A DNA stretch of 64,000 nucleotides from Symsagittifera roscoffensis. Taxonomy: Eukaryota > Xenacoelomorpha > Acoela > Convolutidae. Location of the stretch: NCBI RefSeq assembly GCF_963678635.1, contig NC_087065.1, positions 21,335,480-21,399,479 of the forward strand, written 5' to 3'. The position numbers and the translations under genes were made by a program. Shown here in pieces: positions 42,657 to 55,617 of the stretch; within the stretch, counting starts at the first letter, position 1, and the number at the start of each line of letters is the position of its first letter. Below the pieces are notes generated by a model. It made no database searches and was not told the DNA's origin. It saw only the letters and a list, made by a program, of their open reading frames with translations.

Positions 42657-43934
42657 AAAAAACTAAACCAAATTGAAGAAAAAAAAGCTTTTTTGACGAA
42701 TGTAGGAACGTTCCTGTGCCACAAGCACAACAACAGGCAATTCTTTTAATTGCTCACAATTATTGCAACCTAATGTAAAACTTTTCACTTATAAACAACT
42801 GAGGATTTTTATTATTGGAGACAGTATCTTTAAAAGCAACTTTAATTTCACATTGAACGGTTTCAGAAGGGAAAATTGTTAACAGTTAGTTTTACACTGT
42901 CTGCCCTATTTAAGCACTAATTAGTAAACTACACTAATTTTTTTCTCACCAATTAGACTCATCTATGACGGTATGAAGCTTAAGAATATCTGTGGTGTAA
43001 AATTCACGCCAATAAGTAAAATCAAACCCTTCTCGCAAAAAAAAACTTTTAAAAAATCTATGTTTAACTTTTTTTCTCAAAAATTAACCGTGGCTGGAAA
43101 ATAGTGCTATTTGCACTGTGAACGGCTAATCTAATCTATCTCATGCATTTGGATTGAAGTTGGTGGAAAATTTGCAGTTCGAATACTTCAAAGTTTTGGA
43201 CAAGCCAAGAAGTTATGTTAGCGTCAACATGCGGTTCATGTCTTCTGGCAAACATAAGCTTCCCGTTAATAGCTACTAGGTTGGTTGTTTCAAATTTGAT
43301 GATGAAATAATGTTTATTCATGTAGTGACCCACGTGATAGCAAAAACACGATCAGCATGTATTGCTAAGGGATATTTTTGTTAGAGAAAACAGATTATTT
43401 GTTTTTTGGACAAGTTAGAGGCTCCCTCTGGCTCTTTACCAATTCAAAATCAGGTTCAAAGGCAAGTTCCAAGTCACAGTCAGGGTTTATGTGAGCTGCA
43501 TTGTAAAGTTCTATAACAATCTAGAAAGTCGGCCCCAAATGATTAATCTAAATACTCCGTTAGAAGACACCAAAGTTATTTTTATTAATTTGAACTAAAA
43601 ATGGCGTCATAGGTGAAAAATTTTTAAACATTTTGACGAATTGAAAGCTGTTTTAGACTCCTTGAAGGGTAGTCGGAACATTCAGGGTTTCATTTCAATT
43701 TACATTTTCTAATGCTAAAAAGCATGCTTACTTTTAATTTAAATTTTTTTTGTAATAAACCATTTAATGCTTTTATTTCTAGTTCGCTTTCCAAAAACCC
43801 CCACCTTCCATTCCGCATTTGACTGGAAATTAGCAAAAGGTTTTGACTTAAACGAGCGTTGAGACAAAACTCTGGCATTTTTTTCTGAAATTTTAGTTGA
43901 GATCAAATTTTAGCAATTTTTGTTTACTTCTTAC

Positions 43935-43998
43935 TTGAGACCAAAACGTTTTTGGCAAAATCAAGCACTTCCTCGCAACAGATATACCACAAATTTAT
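43935..43998 (-). CDS. Candidate 64-bp internal exon
   Basis: Acceptor TTTTGTGCTCAACTTAG and donor TCAA|GTAAGA enclose an open frame INLWYICCEEVLDFAKNVLV (phase 0 in, phase 1 out). It lies between the receptor and the 58571-58250 exon on the same strand and might belong to the latter's gene. This is inferred only from position and phase. Confidence 0.22.
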
Positions 43999-45714
43999 CT
44001 AAGTTGAGCACAAAATTACTCAGACAAATTATGACATAGAAATTAAAAGTCAAACGCAATGTGTTACATGCCAATTGATGCACAAATGCTTGAAGGGCTG
44101 GTTCCCTTGTTTCTAAGCCGACGACCGAACATTTCTGAGCACAAAATACAAAAAAAACTGCAGACTCTTTCGATCCGGAAATGAAATATCCCTCTCATTC
44201 CGAGTATCTCAATGAAAAATTTAACAATTTTTACAAGAAGATGATTTGATTTCCATTTATATATATTTTTGCTCAGTTTAACTATGTACGTAACTATGTA
44301 CATAGAGATTACTAATTGATTAGTTTTGTTAAAACTACTTCGGTTGAATATTTCAAAGTTGGAACTCAGACTTTCTGCAAAAAGTTTGAATCTTCGTTTG
44401 AGAGAATCGATGAAATAAAAAATCAAATGAAGATAACGTAATTCCACAAAAAATTGAAACCTATGCACGAAAATAGCAGAAATGTTCATCACTCCCCGTC
44501 GTCTATGTTTTTTAATTAAGAACTGAGTAGATTAACCTCCAAAGGTATTATCAATAAATTGCAAAACTTTCATGGAGATCGAGAAAAAAAACTTATTTAA
44601 ACTTCATTTAACTCGTACTAGATTCCAAGTTCATAAGCAAATAGATCTTTAAAGACAGTTCCCATATGGTAAATATCCCAGAGCGAATAAATAACGTAGC
44701 TTCTCAAGTTTCATGATCATCCACTTGAAATTTTTGCTTCACAAACTTAGATTTGAAACATGTCACAGTCCATTAAATTTAGACAATTTTTCAATTAAAC
44801 AGTGGAATGTTAATATAGCGGGAGGCAACACAAGTGTCAAAATTCGTTTTTCAATCGGATTCTACGGAGTGGGCAATATGCCGAATGAACTTATTGGAGG
44901 TGTATCTTGTACAAATTTTTACATGAACGAAATTTCAATAGCGTCCTAAGAAACTTTTAGCAAATATAAACATATGATTGAAAAAAATTACCATTTCTTG
45001 ACAGCTACATGTTCGCCGCAAGATGGCCAGTCGCCGACGAGCGATCCATTAAATAATTAGAAAAACTTTGCAAGATCAAGACTTACATTAAATGATTCGG
45101 ACTCTCGAATTATCTAGAACCTACGAGGCACAATAAAACTTGAAGTCAAATACAATTTTTTTGAGAAACTGTTTAATAGAAAAGCTTAATTTTTCTGGAA
45201 AAATCTGTTTTGTAAAAATAACAAAATCAATTTTGACAACAAAAATCAATTATCTAACAGGCAAGATAAAATTGGATCGCCTATGATAGGATAGAACGCG
45301 GACATATGAATACTCCATTGGAAAATTGAAACAATTGAACAGACGAGAACAAAACCGAATCCTCCATCACTGGACAAACCATCTTCTGCAATTCGACAGT
45401 GGATAGACTTCCTTTGACTATCCCTTTGAAGAAAATCTGATATCTCAATTTAGATAATACAAATAAAATATTTAAAGGAAGGTTGCTTTACTTCATATTA
45501 AAGTTGGTTCTGTAGTAGGTACGATGGAAAGACGAGCCGCTGGTCCAAAATCTCAAATAGAAAAAAATATCCATTCCATCTGATTGTCTCACAAAAACGA
45601 AAGTCTTAGGTCGATCAAAACTCAGACGAGCAAAAAAGGCAAAAGAGTCAAAACCGGACACCAACCAAAAGGTTTGAAATAAATACATCACCAGGTTACC
45701 TATCACCAAAATGG

Positions 45715-46130
45715 GAAGTTGCGACTTTGTGCGACCGTAATTTGCAGGAACTTGAGCGCGTCCTAAATGTTTACGCAATTTTGCTCGACCCAAAAAACAT
45801 ACTGAGACTTTGCGTTAGTTCAAAAACGATATGTTGTGACCGAAGTCTTTGTGCGACTTTGCGCGACATGGGTTAAGGTTCGCAATTGATATTTTGACCG
45901 ACTCGACTAAAATTTGTTAGGTTCCGATCGACGCGACCAGACGTGTCTTTGTGTTGACTATGTTTGACCGAAGAAAAACATTTCGCGATGCTGCGACTTT
46001 GTGCGACCCATTTTGCGACTTTGCACGACTCAAGCCTCTTGCGGGATGATGGAATTTCGGTCGCAGAAAGTCCAATTCGGCGACCCCATTCAATCGCAAC
46101 AAGATTTGCTCCATATACATAGATCGATCG
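45715..46130. repeat. Cluster of GCGACTTTGTGCGAC motifs
   Basis: GCGACTTTGTGCGAC or close variants occur at about 45720, 45850, 45990 and 46014, mixed with TCGACTCGACTAAAAT-like runs. The overlapping minus-strand frames come from this repeat and are not convincing genes. A related patch lies at 13830-13940. Confidence 0.5.
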
Positions 46131-46179
46131 ATAGGCTATTTCATTGGTAATTATGACCTTAATCTTAATATGTACCAAA

Positions 46180-48336
46180 TAGCGCGTATGACAAATTCAT
46201 ATTGTTACAACGGATTTACTTTCTACGTTATTAATTTCCGACCTCATCAAAGTGCGTGTCGTTCATTATTTCTTCATCTCATGATTCTCCAGGAAAAACC
46301 TGCAAGCTAATTTGCTGTGTCTTGAGTTTGTATGCGGATTCATCAATTCTCAAATACCTTCTAATTTTTTCTAACCTTGCAACTTTTGTCTGTTCAGCCA
46401 AACGAACTTAATATCAAGCAACTTAATGACATACACGTTCAAAATACTGCACGGATAGGCGGTTGCTGTGCAATGAGCTCAGAATGTTCCGAGCATATTC
46501 AGAAGAAAACAACACACAAAATTTGTTTTCTTTTTTTTTATATTGAAGTCGTTGTTCGTACAAGTCGTTGTTCGTGTGATGAGAAAACATTTTAAATGGA
46601 TAGATATTTAGTGAAAAAAATTAAATACCAACAGCAAAAATGGAAAAAAAAAGAAAAAAAAATTAATTTTTTTTTTGGAAAACTTTCGCTTAAGTAGCGC
46701 TATTTGATCTAAATTTTGCTTAATCAGCGTGAAAGAGTTTTCGTTTCATAAAAATCAAGTTCTCTTAGTCTAGAAGTTTTCAATTAGCGAACTCAATCGT
46801 CGCTTTTAGACTGAAAGTCAAAAAACTAATAACGTTTTTTCTCAACACTGGAAAAATGTTGAAATTTTTTTATCGTGGTTCGAAATAAGGCTGAAAAGGC
46901 TCCAGTATGATGTATCACTCGACCTGTTCCGATGACTTTTAGTTTTACCTAAATTTGCTTAGAAAAAATTAAAACAGACCCGAATGTAAAATTCCTCCCT
47001 ATTTTCAATGGTCGAGTTTTTCAAAAAACTATCAGATAATTATTCTTCGAATGGTGCTTATAATCAAAGCGTTTTTGTCTGAATTTTTACTTTTTCACAA
47101 AAATTGTACCCTAATCATAATATCGACTCCTGAGCTTTCACTGCAACCATTTTTTGTTAAAAATTGATGTTCAGAAACTGCCAATTTTGCTATGCTTCCA
47201 AGTTCCTAGGCTAGTTTATTTTCGCTTTCGATAATTTATCTATTATGACACAACCTCGAATAAATTTGGCGTGTTACTATAGTTTATACTACAGAAAGAA
47301 CTTGAGCCCAATTTTTACGGTCAGTTTTTACGGTGATAATTGAAAATTTGAAAAAAAAAATCATTTAAAAAAATGAAGCCTAAGTATCATCCTCTGAGCG
47401 CAAAGCAACAAAAATTATGCTTTCTTGACCAGGTTTTCTCTTACCAATATTTAGATGCTCTGTTGGTTTCAAAAGTATATCAGTTACTTAAGCGAACTCA
47501 GTTTTCGTTGAAGTCGATGAAGGAGTTTGAGATATCAGATATGCTAGATTAAATGTTAATTCAGTTTGCATATTGACAAAAAAATCACTTCAGCTCACAG
47601 TATCAATTAAGTCACATGTATCAAAAGTGTTTCACTTGAAATAGCAAGAATTGGGCCTAACTTTTTCGCAGTATCAAAGACTAGCTTTTGAAAAAATATT
47701 TTTAATTCATATCAACAAATGAAATTGCGAACGAAATTGTTTGTATCATGATGAAATCCTAAAAACGCCGTTTGATTGCAGCCGGAAAAACTATATTTTT
47801 GCTAAGAGAAGTTGATAAATATTGCAAAAAATGAATAGCAATTTTTTTATTTATATTTTAATAAATTTTTCAACCGAAGGCCGCTCATTCGATTTTTTTT
47901 TACTGTATGACGTTTACTTGCTCTTTTTCAGAATAAATTTCAGAAATTTTTTGTAATTTTTCACTCTCAAACAATGAAACTATTCATTTTTGTTCAACAG
48001 ATTTATGGAGAATTTCTATCGCAAATAGCGTGAGTTTATCTGGTTTCTCTAAAACTTGAAAGGAATGCTTATGTACGGTGGCTATGCAAAGTAATGAAAG
48101 ATAAAATCGTTGCAAAGAATTTTCAAATAAAAAAGAATCAATGGAAAAAACATGTAGAATAGCGTCGGCAAGCATTTGTGAACGAAGTTCCATTTGTGAA
48201 CGAAGATATTCGTATCAGGGTGAAGCCTTGTGAATATTCCGTCAGCAAATTAACGTTTGATTGCAGTGAGAGATTGACACTTTTCTCAGAAAATTAGAAC
48301 AAAAATTGAAGAAGAAAAGAGCATTTTTGTTCCAAC
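46180..48336. other. No gene seen
   Basis: A/T-rich; only chance frames of 60-72 codons. GTCGTTGTTCGT is duplicated at 46550-46576. Confidence 0.4.
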
Positions 48337-48755
48337 TTTCGATGCGAAAGTAACGGAATATTTGTGCTCGGGGTGGGTTTTTTTTTCTTCAGACAAATTT
48401 CGACTTTTTAACTAGCCATTTTTGACGGAATTTTTTTATATCATTCGAAAGGTATTGTTGTCCTTAGCTCAAATTTGAAAAGATATTTTACCTGTGATTA
48501 TTTTTCGTAAAGTTACGGGGTTTAAAGATTGCCATTTTGGCCAATTTGGGACAATTAACGCGCGATATATTTCGCGTTATTAACGCGTAAACGGAGAGTT
48601 AATCCATCTTAGAAATCGTTCCAAATTGGTTAAAAGAAAACTATTTGCCATAATTGGTTTGTAACAAGCAAAATCTATCCTTTTGTACTTTAAATGGCGT
48701 GTGGGGGATGATTTGAATTTTTTAATGTTATTACTGCTCCATACGAGCAGTCTTG
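48337..48755 (+). mobile_element. Family A element, near full length
   Basis: Left end TTCCAACTTTCGATGCGAAAG forms a small hairpin, then GTAACGGAATATTTGTGCTC. The core is complete; the right end CCATACGAGCAGTCTTG has lost the terminal hairpin. Confidence 0.72.
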
Positions 48756-48867
48756 TTTATACTTTGAAAACAAGCTGGAGTTTTATACATCTGGAGTTTC
48801 AATAATGATAAAAAAAAATTTAAAATTTTGACAACTGAAAACTTATTTTGCTAAATAGTAATCTTTC

Positions 48868-49289
48868 TCCCCTCGAACGGCCTTCTCCCCTCTCGGGGAT
48901 TCGACCCCCTCCCGGCCCAAAAGGTCCCCATTTTGTTGTATTGCGAAATATCCATTTTTGGCCGACCAAACCAAAAATTTTGCTAAGGGCGCCTTTGGCG
49001 TCAATATATGCTAATTTTTAGGGGGGAGTGAACGCCGGAAAAAAACAAGGTTTTATGTTTAAATTTTCCAAAAAAAGGCCTAACAAGGTAAACCAAAATG
49101 ATTTTCGCTACTTTTGGCCTGTTTTCTCAAAATTTTGCCTGCGGCGCAGAAATTCTGACCAAACCTGGGTCTTTTTGATGCTTTGGGAGAGCTCGCAAAA
49201 ATCATTTTGGTCCACCAAAAAGATCGACAAAATTTTCGAACACTTCTTGAAAAACCGCCCCCTTCGAGAAAATCCTAGATCCACCCCTG
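48868..49289 (+). mobile_element. Family B hAT-like MITE
   Basis: GGGGATTCGACCCCCTCCCG, GGGCGCCTTTGGCGTCAATA, GGGGGGAGTGAACGCCGG and the end CCTAGATCCACCCCTG are clear; the extreme left end is worn. Directly follows a family A copy. Confidence 0.7.
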
Positions 49290-49471
49290 ACTCTCAGACA
49301 AAAAATACTTTTGATTTTTATTCAGCAGATATCTATATACTTTTTGCTTGAAACAGCATGCATTTATCTAGTTTCTGTAAATTTGAAAATACATACCATA
49401 TACAGTGGCTAATTCAAAATTTCGAAAAATAAAATCGTTTGAAAGCTGCTTCAAATTTAAGAAAATGGGAA

Positions 49472-49890
49472 CAAAACTGCTCGTATCAGGGCGAAGCCCT
49501 GAATGTCCCGACTGCATTTTAAAGCCTATGGAGCAGTAATAGCATGAAAAAATTGAATGTAATAAAAAGTTGAAATAAACACGCTATAAAAAGTCTAAAA
49601 TGATAAATTTCCCTCCTAATAACAAATAATTTACGGCAAAAATGCTTCGTTCAACTAATTTGGAACGATTTCTAAGACGGATTAAATCTCCGCTTACGCA
49701 TAAATAACGTGAAATATATAGCGCGCTAATTGTTCCAAATTGGCCAAAATGGCAACCATCAAACCCCCATAACTTTACTAAAAATGATCACAGGTGAAAA
49801 ATTGTTTCAAATTTAAGCTCAGAACAACAATATATTTTGAATATATTTTAAAAAATCCGTCAAAAAAATTTGGTCTATAATAAGTTTCGA
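49472..49890 (-). mobile_element. Family A element, reversed, with intact hairpin
   Basis: AACTGCTCGTATCAGGGCGA then AGCCCTGAATG: a perfect six-pair stem. The core runs to CCGTCAAAAAAATTTGG. It lies only about 180 bp from the preceding family B copy. Confidence 0.72.
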
Positions 49891-49899
49891 TTTCTAAAT

Positions 49900-51500
49900 T
49901 CATTTGTGAGTCAACGTTCCAAGTCTTGTTTTAGGAAATGAGCATCAACCCAAATTGAGAATATGATTACTTACAGCTGCATTAGATCAGCTCAAAAACT
50001 TATTTGGAAAAAATGACGTAAAAACATATCTGACTTGTTCATTTATGAAGGAATCCCCTTTCGCAAAGGGGGAAAATAGCTAAAGAGATCCCTCTTACCT
50101 AAGTAAACAAGCAGGTCCTTGACTCCTTCCATGACTATTCGATGGAATTTGAAAGTGTCATTCGACAATATTGTACCAGTGTCAGAAGACTAAATAAGCT
50201 ATATTTAGACAAAATGAAATGTTAACTTTTGAGAGAATATCAAGTCCGATATACCAAACCAGTGGGATCGTTTTGAAGGGTGCTCAAAATCAGGTGCCGC
50301 TGATAAACAAATCATGCGAGCGAGGTGGAAACTGCGAAAGGAGAGACAACTTGTTGGTAAAATCGTAAGCATTCGAGTGAAAGTGAATTTAGAGAATAGC
50401 CCTTGGTTGATTGCTTAGTTAAACTGCATGAGGCCATATAAACCGGGCTGAAAGGGAAGGTCTCGAGCTCTCTTGCATGATAGAGATAGCTCTAATCAAA
50501 GCTAACAACATATATTCTGCTTTTTGAAATTACCTTTTATTTACAGAACAACATATGCACATGTGCACTCAATGAGTTATTCGGGATACAACAAATTTTA
50601 AAAAAAATTGTACAAAAAGGGGTAAAAAAAATTGCAGTCGAAAAAAATCCACAGAATGTACCCTGTTAGTTTCCTCAAAAAATTGCAATTAGTTAGCCGA
50701 AAAACAAACATTTTAAGATATGACAGTGGATAAAGCGGAAACAAAATTTGATAAATGGGCAAAAGCATCAATTAGTGATTTTTTTTTGCAAAAATCAAGC
50801 TTCTTGCAAAATGGACAAGTTTTTTGTTTGGATCTACTTAGCTTGCAATTAACATGTTCAACTTTCAAATTCTTCAGTCTACCAAATCAAATATTGAATG
50901 GAAAAAGATTTGGCTGAAAATGAAAGGCTGGCATTCTGGGATTTGCTATGAGCAGATTTCAGTCCCGGTACAACTGTGCTATACAGTGATTAAAAGTCAG
51001 AGCAGGGCACCGAGAACAGTCTACAGTTCAGAGTGTGTCAAATTCAGTAAGTGTCCAAATTCCGCTATGCCAGTTAGCCGAATTGCCCACAAGGCAGAAA
51101 CTTTATAAAAGTGACCAAGTTTTGATACAAGTACGTTTTTGAATAAGAGAACTTTTTCGAGCGCAAAATTTTTCAATTTAGTATATGTTGAAACTTCAAT
51201 CGAAAATATTTTTTGGTCGGTTTTGTTGTAATCTTAAGCCACCAGAGATTGTTTGTAGTATCGTGACATATGCCGAGATTTCTTTTTAAGATTTTATCTG
51301 CCCTCTGAGTCCGGCTTTTCTTGTTTTAGGAGATCTCGACCAGCACAATTTCATTGATTTCTGGCCGTCTTTTTCTCTGTCTTCAGTCTGAAATTCAGCA
51401 CTGATTTCAGTTTATAACCTTTTCCGTCTGGGAATTGCTTTGAACATCCCGGAACTTGTTTTCAAATTGTGGGCACTGCTGATGTGTAGAACTTTGTGGC

Positions 51501-51540
<40 letters not shown>

Positions 51541-52380
51541 ATCTTTTCAATCAGTTCGGTTTGGAAAGCACAGAGAGCAAAAAAGCACAGAAGATAGTTT
51601 GGAAAAAAAAGAAGCACAGAAGATTCCGACCATAAGTATCATTGCAAAAAGATTTTTAACCAGCAGTATAAAAAACAGCAAATCAGATTTGTTTCAGAAA
51701 GCCAAAAAAAAATCGAATAAAATTTTTATTTTTTCGGTATGATCTTTATTTATATCTTTATTTATTGTAGTAGGAGGAATTAAGAGAATAATTAGGAAGA
51801 GAGTCGTCTGGCCTCTCGCAATCAGGCAATTTGAAGTTCACACTTGGTTTTTAAAATGGTTATGAGACCTACTGTAATATAAAGATGAAAAATGAAAAAT
51901 GAATAAAGCTGAATTTAATGCCTTTTCAATTGAATTATTTTTCGCTTTGAGATCTTAATTGGCCACACCGCAAACTGTTTTTGTTTCGTGAAAGCATATC
52001 TCAATTGCTAATTCAATATTATTGTTTAAAACATCAAAGATGAGAAGAAAAACAGAAAAAAGGAAGGAAGAAAATCAGGAAAGAAGGAAAAATATTAGGT
52101 TATCGGCGCTGACCTTTGATGAATCTGGTGAAATTGTTACAAAATAAAGAGCCTGTTGGCTTTGTTGTATTAAATTATTCAGAAAGAAAACACCTTTTGT
52201 TGCGTTCTTCCGAACTTAATTGCGAGCAGTAATAATAAATAGAGGAAAACCTTGACAGCATTTTGTTCAGCTACTCAATATTTCCAGAGGTTAAAAGCTA
52301 TGGGCTTTGGATGAAAATATAAGCACAAGAAGATATATCAGGACCTTTGTGATCAGAAAGATGTCACATAAAAATTATTT
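49900..52380. other. No gene seen
   Basis: Holds the (AT)n microsatellite and two overlapping chance frames at 50720-51108. Nothing else recognised. Confidence 0.4.
51505..51536. repeat. (AT)n microsatellite
   Basis: About 16 uninterrupted AT units. Confidence 0.95.
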
Positions 52381-52791
52381 TGTTCCGACTTTCGAAAAAA
52401 AATTAACGAATCTATGTGCTCGGAGTGTTTTTTCACTACCCATTTTTCAATAAGAATTTTCCCTTACGATTTCTGGTTCTTAGAGGAGACACTCCCACTA
52501 CTATACTAACCTGACAATACTTGGGCTGTGAAACGAGCGTAACAAAACAGCTCGTTTTATAAATTGATGCTGAATATGTAACGAGAATTATTCACGCGTG
52601 GCGAACTATCCCGCACCATAAAATTGGTACAAACTGAATTGAGGCAAGCTAATTGGTCTCGTTAAAACCATACGAGACTCAAGCGTAAAAATCATAATTT
52701 GTCATGATTTCAGTAACTAAAAACTATTCGAGACCAGTTAATGGCCAGTCCCAATATTCAGGGTTTGCCCTGATACGAGCGAGCAGTCTTG
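52381..52791 (+). mobile_element. Family A element, diverged subtype, with hairpin
   Basis: Left end TGTTCCGACTTTCG, then TGTGCTCGGAGTG and CACGCGTGGCGAACTATCCC. The right end ATTCAGGGTTTGCCCTGATA leads to GAGCGAGCAGTCTTG with a 4-bp duplication of GAGC. Confidence 0.68.
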
Positions 52792-52999
52792 ATAACAAAT
52801 ATATGGTCAAACAGTTCGGATATTTCATCCGCTGAACTTTCGTTGAGCCAGTGACTTAATTAATCATTTGCCATTTTTGTTTCACCGCAACAAAAAAAAT
52901 CAAAAATCATTCTATTTTTGACACAAAAAAAGTTTTTCATTTAAAAACGCGTGATCGATGAGAGGAAATAGCAAATGTTTTCTTGTCGTTTTAGCAAGG

Positions 53000-53290
53000 T
53001 TTAGACCTAGAACTTCGACAAGGGAGGGGCAACAAGATTTTCAAAAAAATTGTTCAGAAAAACTTCGTTTTTTTTTTCAAAGTTTACCAAATTAAATTAG
53101 TGAGCTCTCCCCAAACACAATGATGACCGTTTTTTGAAACCAAATTATGCACCGCACACAAACAATTTCTACATAGGCCAGAAACGACGTTTTCGGGTCC
53201 TTTTTGAGAGTGTTTGACATACGTTTTTCACCGGCTCGCTTCCAAAACACTGACGGATTAAACCTCTGATATATTGGCTCCCGTTGAGAT
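53000..53290 (-). mobile_element. Family B copy, reversed
   Basis: Read on the minus strand it shows the family landmarks GGCCTATGTAG, GGGGAGAGCTC and a worn CCCCTCCCTTGTC end. Confidence 0.5.
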
Positions 53291-53670
53291 ACAATGATTG
53301 ACTAAGTAATTTTGGTGTATTTCCTTTTTTTTTAAAAAACCTTAAAACTTTTGGCTTCAGTTTGGGTATTTTAAAATCAAAAACTAATGAACTGTATATT
53401 TTATTTACTATTGAGCAATATATTTAAGAATATTTTTTGAACTATCTATTTCCAGAACCAAAAATAACAGACTAAAAATTGTAGGAATTGCAGCCGTGAC
53501 GAAAATTGTCAAAGTTAGTAGAGATATGGTATGTACGTTGGTTGCATTTCCACAATTTGAAAACGAGAATTAATACGGTAAAATTTTTTGTCTTATTATT
53601 TCAAAACTCGGTTGAAATGACGACGTCGAAACTTTTCGGCTGAGAAGCTTTGATAAATTATGCACAATAT

Positions 53671-53998
53671 TCACTCTAGATTTTTCGCTAGAGAGAGTTT
53701 TGAGGGTTCGCCGAAAAAAGGAGGCTATATCAAGTTTTTTCAAGCGTTATGAAAGCTGGTCCAATTTGGTACTAGTTGGCATCTCTTTTTTTTGGCTGAC
53801 TGATTTACATTATTTCCTAAAAATGCAAAGTTGCACTATCTTTGATGGGAGAGCTCGCGAGAAAAACGCAATTTTTTTATTAACAGCTTTCAAAAAACCG
53901 AAAATATTTTACATCTTTCATAACGCAAGAAAAAACTTGATATAGCCTCTTGTTTCGGCGAACCCTCAAAACTCTCTCTTGCAAAAATTCTAGAGTGA
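53671..53998. mobile_element. 328-bp foldback MITE with ends of about 85 bp
   Basis: TCACTCTAGATTTTTCGC, GAGAGAGTTTTGAGGGTTCG and CTATATCAAGTTTTTTC on the left are matched in reverse complement on the right with few changes. The centre is unrelated and noncoding. Confidence 0.8.
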
Positions 53999-54000
53999 CT

Positions 54001-54070
54001 AAACTTTGACACGAAATAAACTTTGACACGGAACTTTAACAATAATTTGGGAATAAACTTTGACACGAAA
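54001..54070. repeat. Short repeat AAACTTTGACACGAAA, three copies
   Basis: Three spaced copies directly after the 53671-53998 foldback element. Confidence 0.8.
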
Positions 54071-55353
54071 CATAATGAGGCTAACTTCTCAAATTAAATC
54101 TACTTCAATTTTTTCTATTTTTTTAATTATATGCCTATAACTACTCTAACTACTCTTTTGTGCAGTTATTTACCTAATTAGGACGCCCCGACGAAACAAA
54201 AACAACAAAAAAACTCCTAAATGACCTTTTTATCTTTTTTTAAATCAATTTTATCATTATTTGTACTGCAACTGGTCATCCTTGTTTATTAAAGAAGCGA
54301 GGAACTTTCTAACTATTATATCATACTTACATACTCGCTCATTTATTTCTTCGGCCCAATTTGCCAGGAGTAATAACATTGTTGAGAAATAAATATATCC
54401 GTTATTTTCATTAAATGTAAATTTTCGCAAATTTTAAAAGCATATTTTTTTTGAGAATGATTCTAATTACTTGTTCCCAAATTATTGACAGGTGATAAAA
54501 ACTTTGGAAAATCTAGAAGTCCTGGACAGAATTTTTATCAACTTTTAAAAATGAATTAAACGTACTGAAATTCACTGAAGAGTACTTACACATTTCAGAT
54601 TACACTCAACTGAGAGACATACAGACGACTTCAAGATTCGGGTTGCTTATTTCACGACCACAAAATAGGTAAAAACTTTACCACTCTAACACTTAGTGGC
54701 ATAATTTCGAGAACTTTGAGCGTCAAAAAAGTTGGAAAAAAAGCTTAAAATATCAACACTTTCCATATGACTGATGAAAAAGTAAGAAAAAGCTACAAAG
54801 AAAGTTTGAGCGGGGATTTGACGGGGCATTATTTTTTTAAATCAAATTTAGGTTTCTTTTTTAGCCCAAATTATAATCTGTTGCGAAAATGTTGGAGTAA
54901 AGATTACCACCAAGATGTGCCACAATACAATAACTGTTATTTGGTTCAGAAATTCTCTTGAAAGCTATTTTGGAAATCATTATGTTGCAAATAGGTACAC
55001 TTAAGAGAGCCCATTTTTCACGTGGATTGTAAATGACACTAACGACATCACATTTGCGAGAAGAATGAAAACGGGATTGACAAATTTGATGTTCTCTTTT
55101 TGATATTGACAATGGCGTTGACTTTCATTCTGTGAATAGAAATGTCTGAATTATTAATGAAAAGAGTTGTCTTATTTTCTTGCAAAAACTTTTTTGAATG
55201 AGAATATATAATTAAAACGCAAAGTCATAAATGTGGAAAATCTAATTGAAATTCTTGAATGGAACATCTTACAATTGTTAAACATTTTAAACTTCACAAA
55301 ATAAGCGATACCAGCCAATCGAAATAGTGTTTAGACGCCTACTTATTACTAAC

Positions 55354-55381
55354 CTTGAGCTTTTTAATCTCTGGTTCAGCA
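55354..55381 (-). CDS. Candidate 28-bp microexon
   Basis: Acceptor TTATTTTTTTTCAAG and donor CTCAAG|GTTAGT enclose AEPEIKKLK (phase 2 in, phase 0 out). It lies 3 kb downstream of the 58571-58250 exon, which leaves in phase 1, so at least one more exon would be needed between them. Confidence 0.18.
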
Positions 55382-55617
55382 CTTGAAAAAAAATAACATA
55401 TAAAGAGTTAGGTTACAACTAAATTAGTTTTAATGAACTCGCAAAGATGTTCCTTAATATTTCACTTACCGATAAATTGACCAAGAAAAAAAAACATTAA
55501 TTTTGAATATGAAATCTCAATGTCAGTATTCAAACAACTCAACGCTGGATTAGTTTGGTCGCTTGAGATAAATCTTTATAAATCATTAATTGGCTAAAGG
55601 CAAATAATTTGATTCTT

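Noticed and set aside
44064-44492. 142-codon minus frame
   Set aside because: Phe/Ile/Leu/Lys-rich, typical of A/T-rich noncoding DNA, and close to the chance limit for length; no domain seen.
44713-44949. 78-codon plus frame with a protein-like middle (NTSVKIRFSIGFYGVGN)
   Set aside because: Weak acceptor, no donor or partner exon, and only marginally longer than chance.
45873-46178. Two overlapping minus frames of 101 and 67 codons
   Set aside because: Produced by the GCGACTTTGTGCGAC repeat cluster.
49028-49351. 107-codon plus frame
   Set aside because: Lies in a family B MITE; similar frames recur in other copies.
54860-54990. Possible plus exon after TTTCTTTTTTTAG reading CENVGVKITTKM
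   Set aside because: Two frames are open, the downstream donor (GTACAC) is poor, and no partner exon was found.
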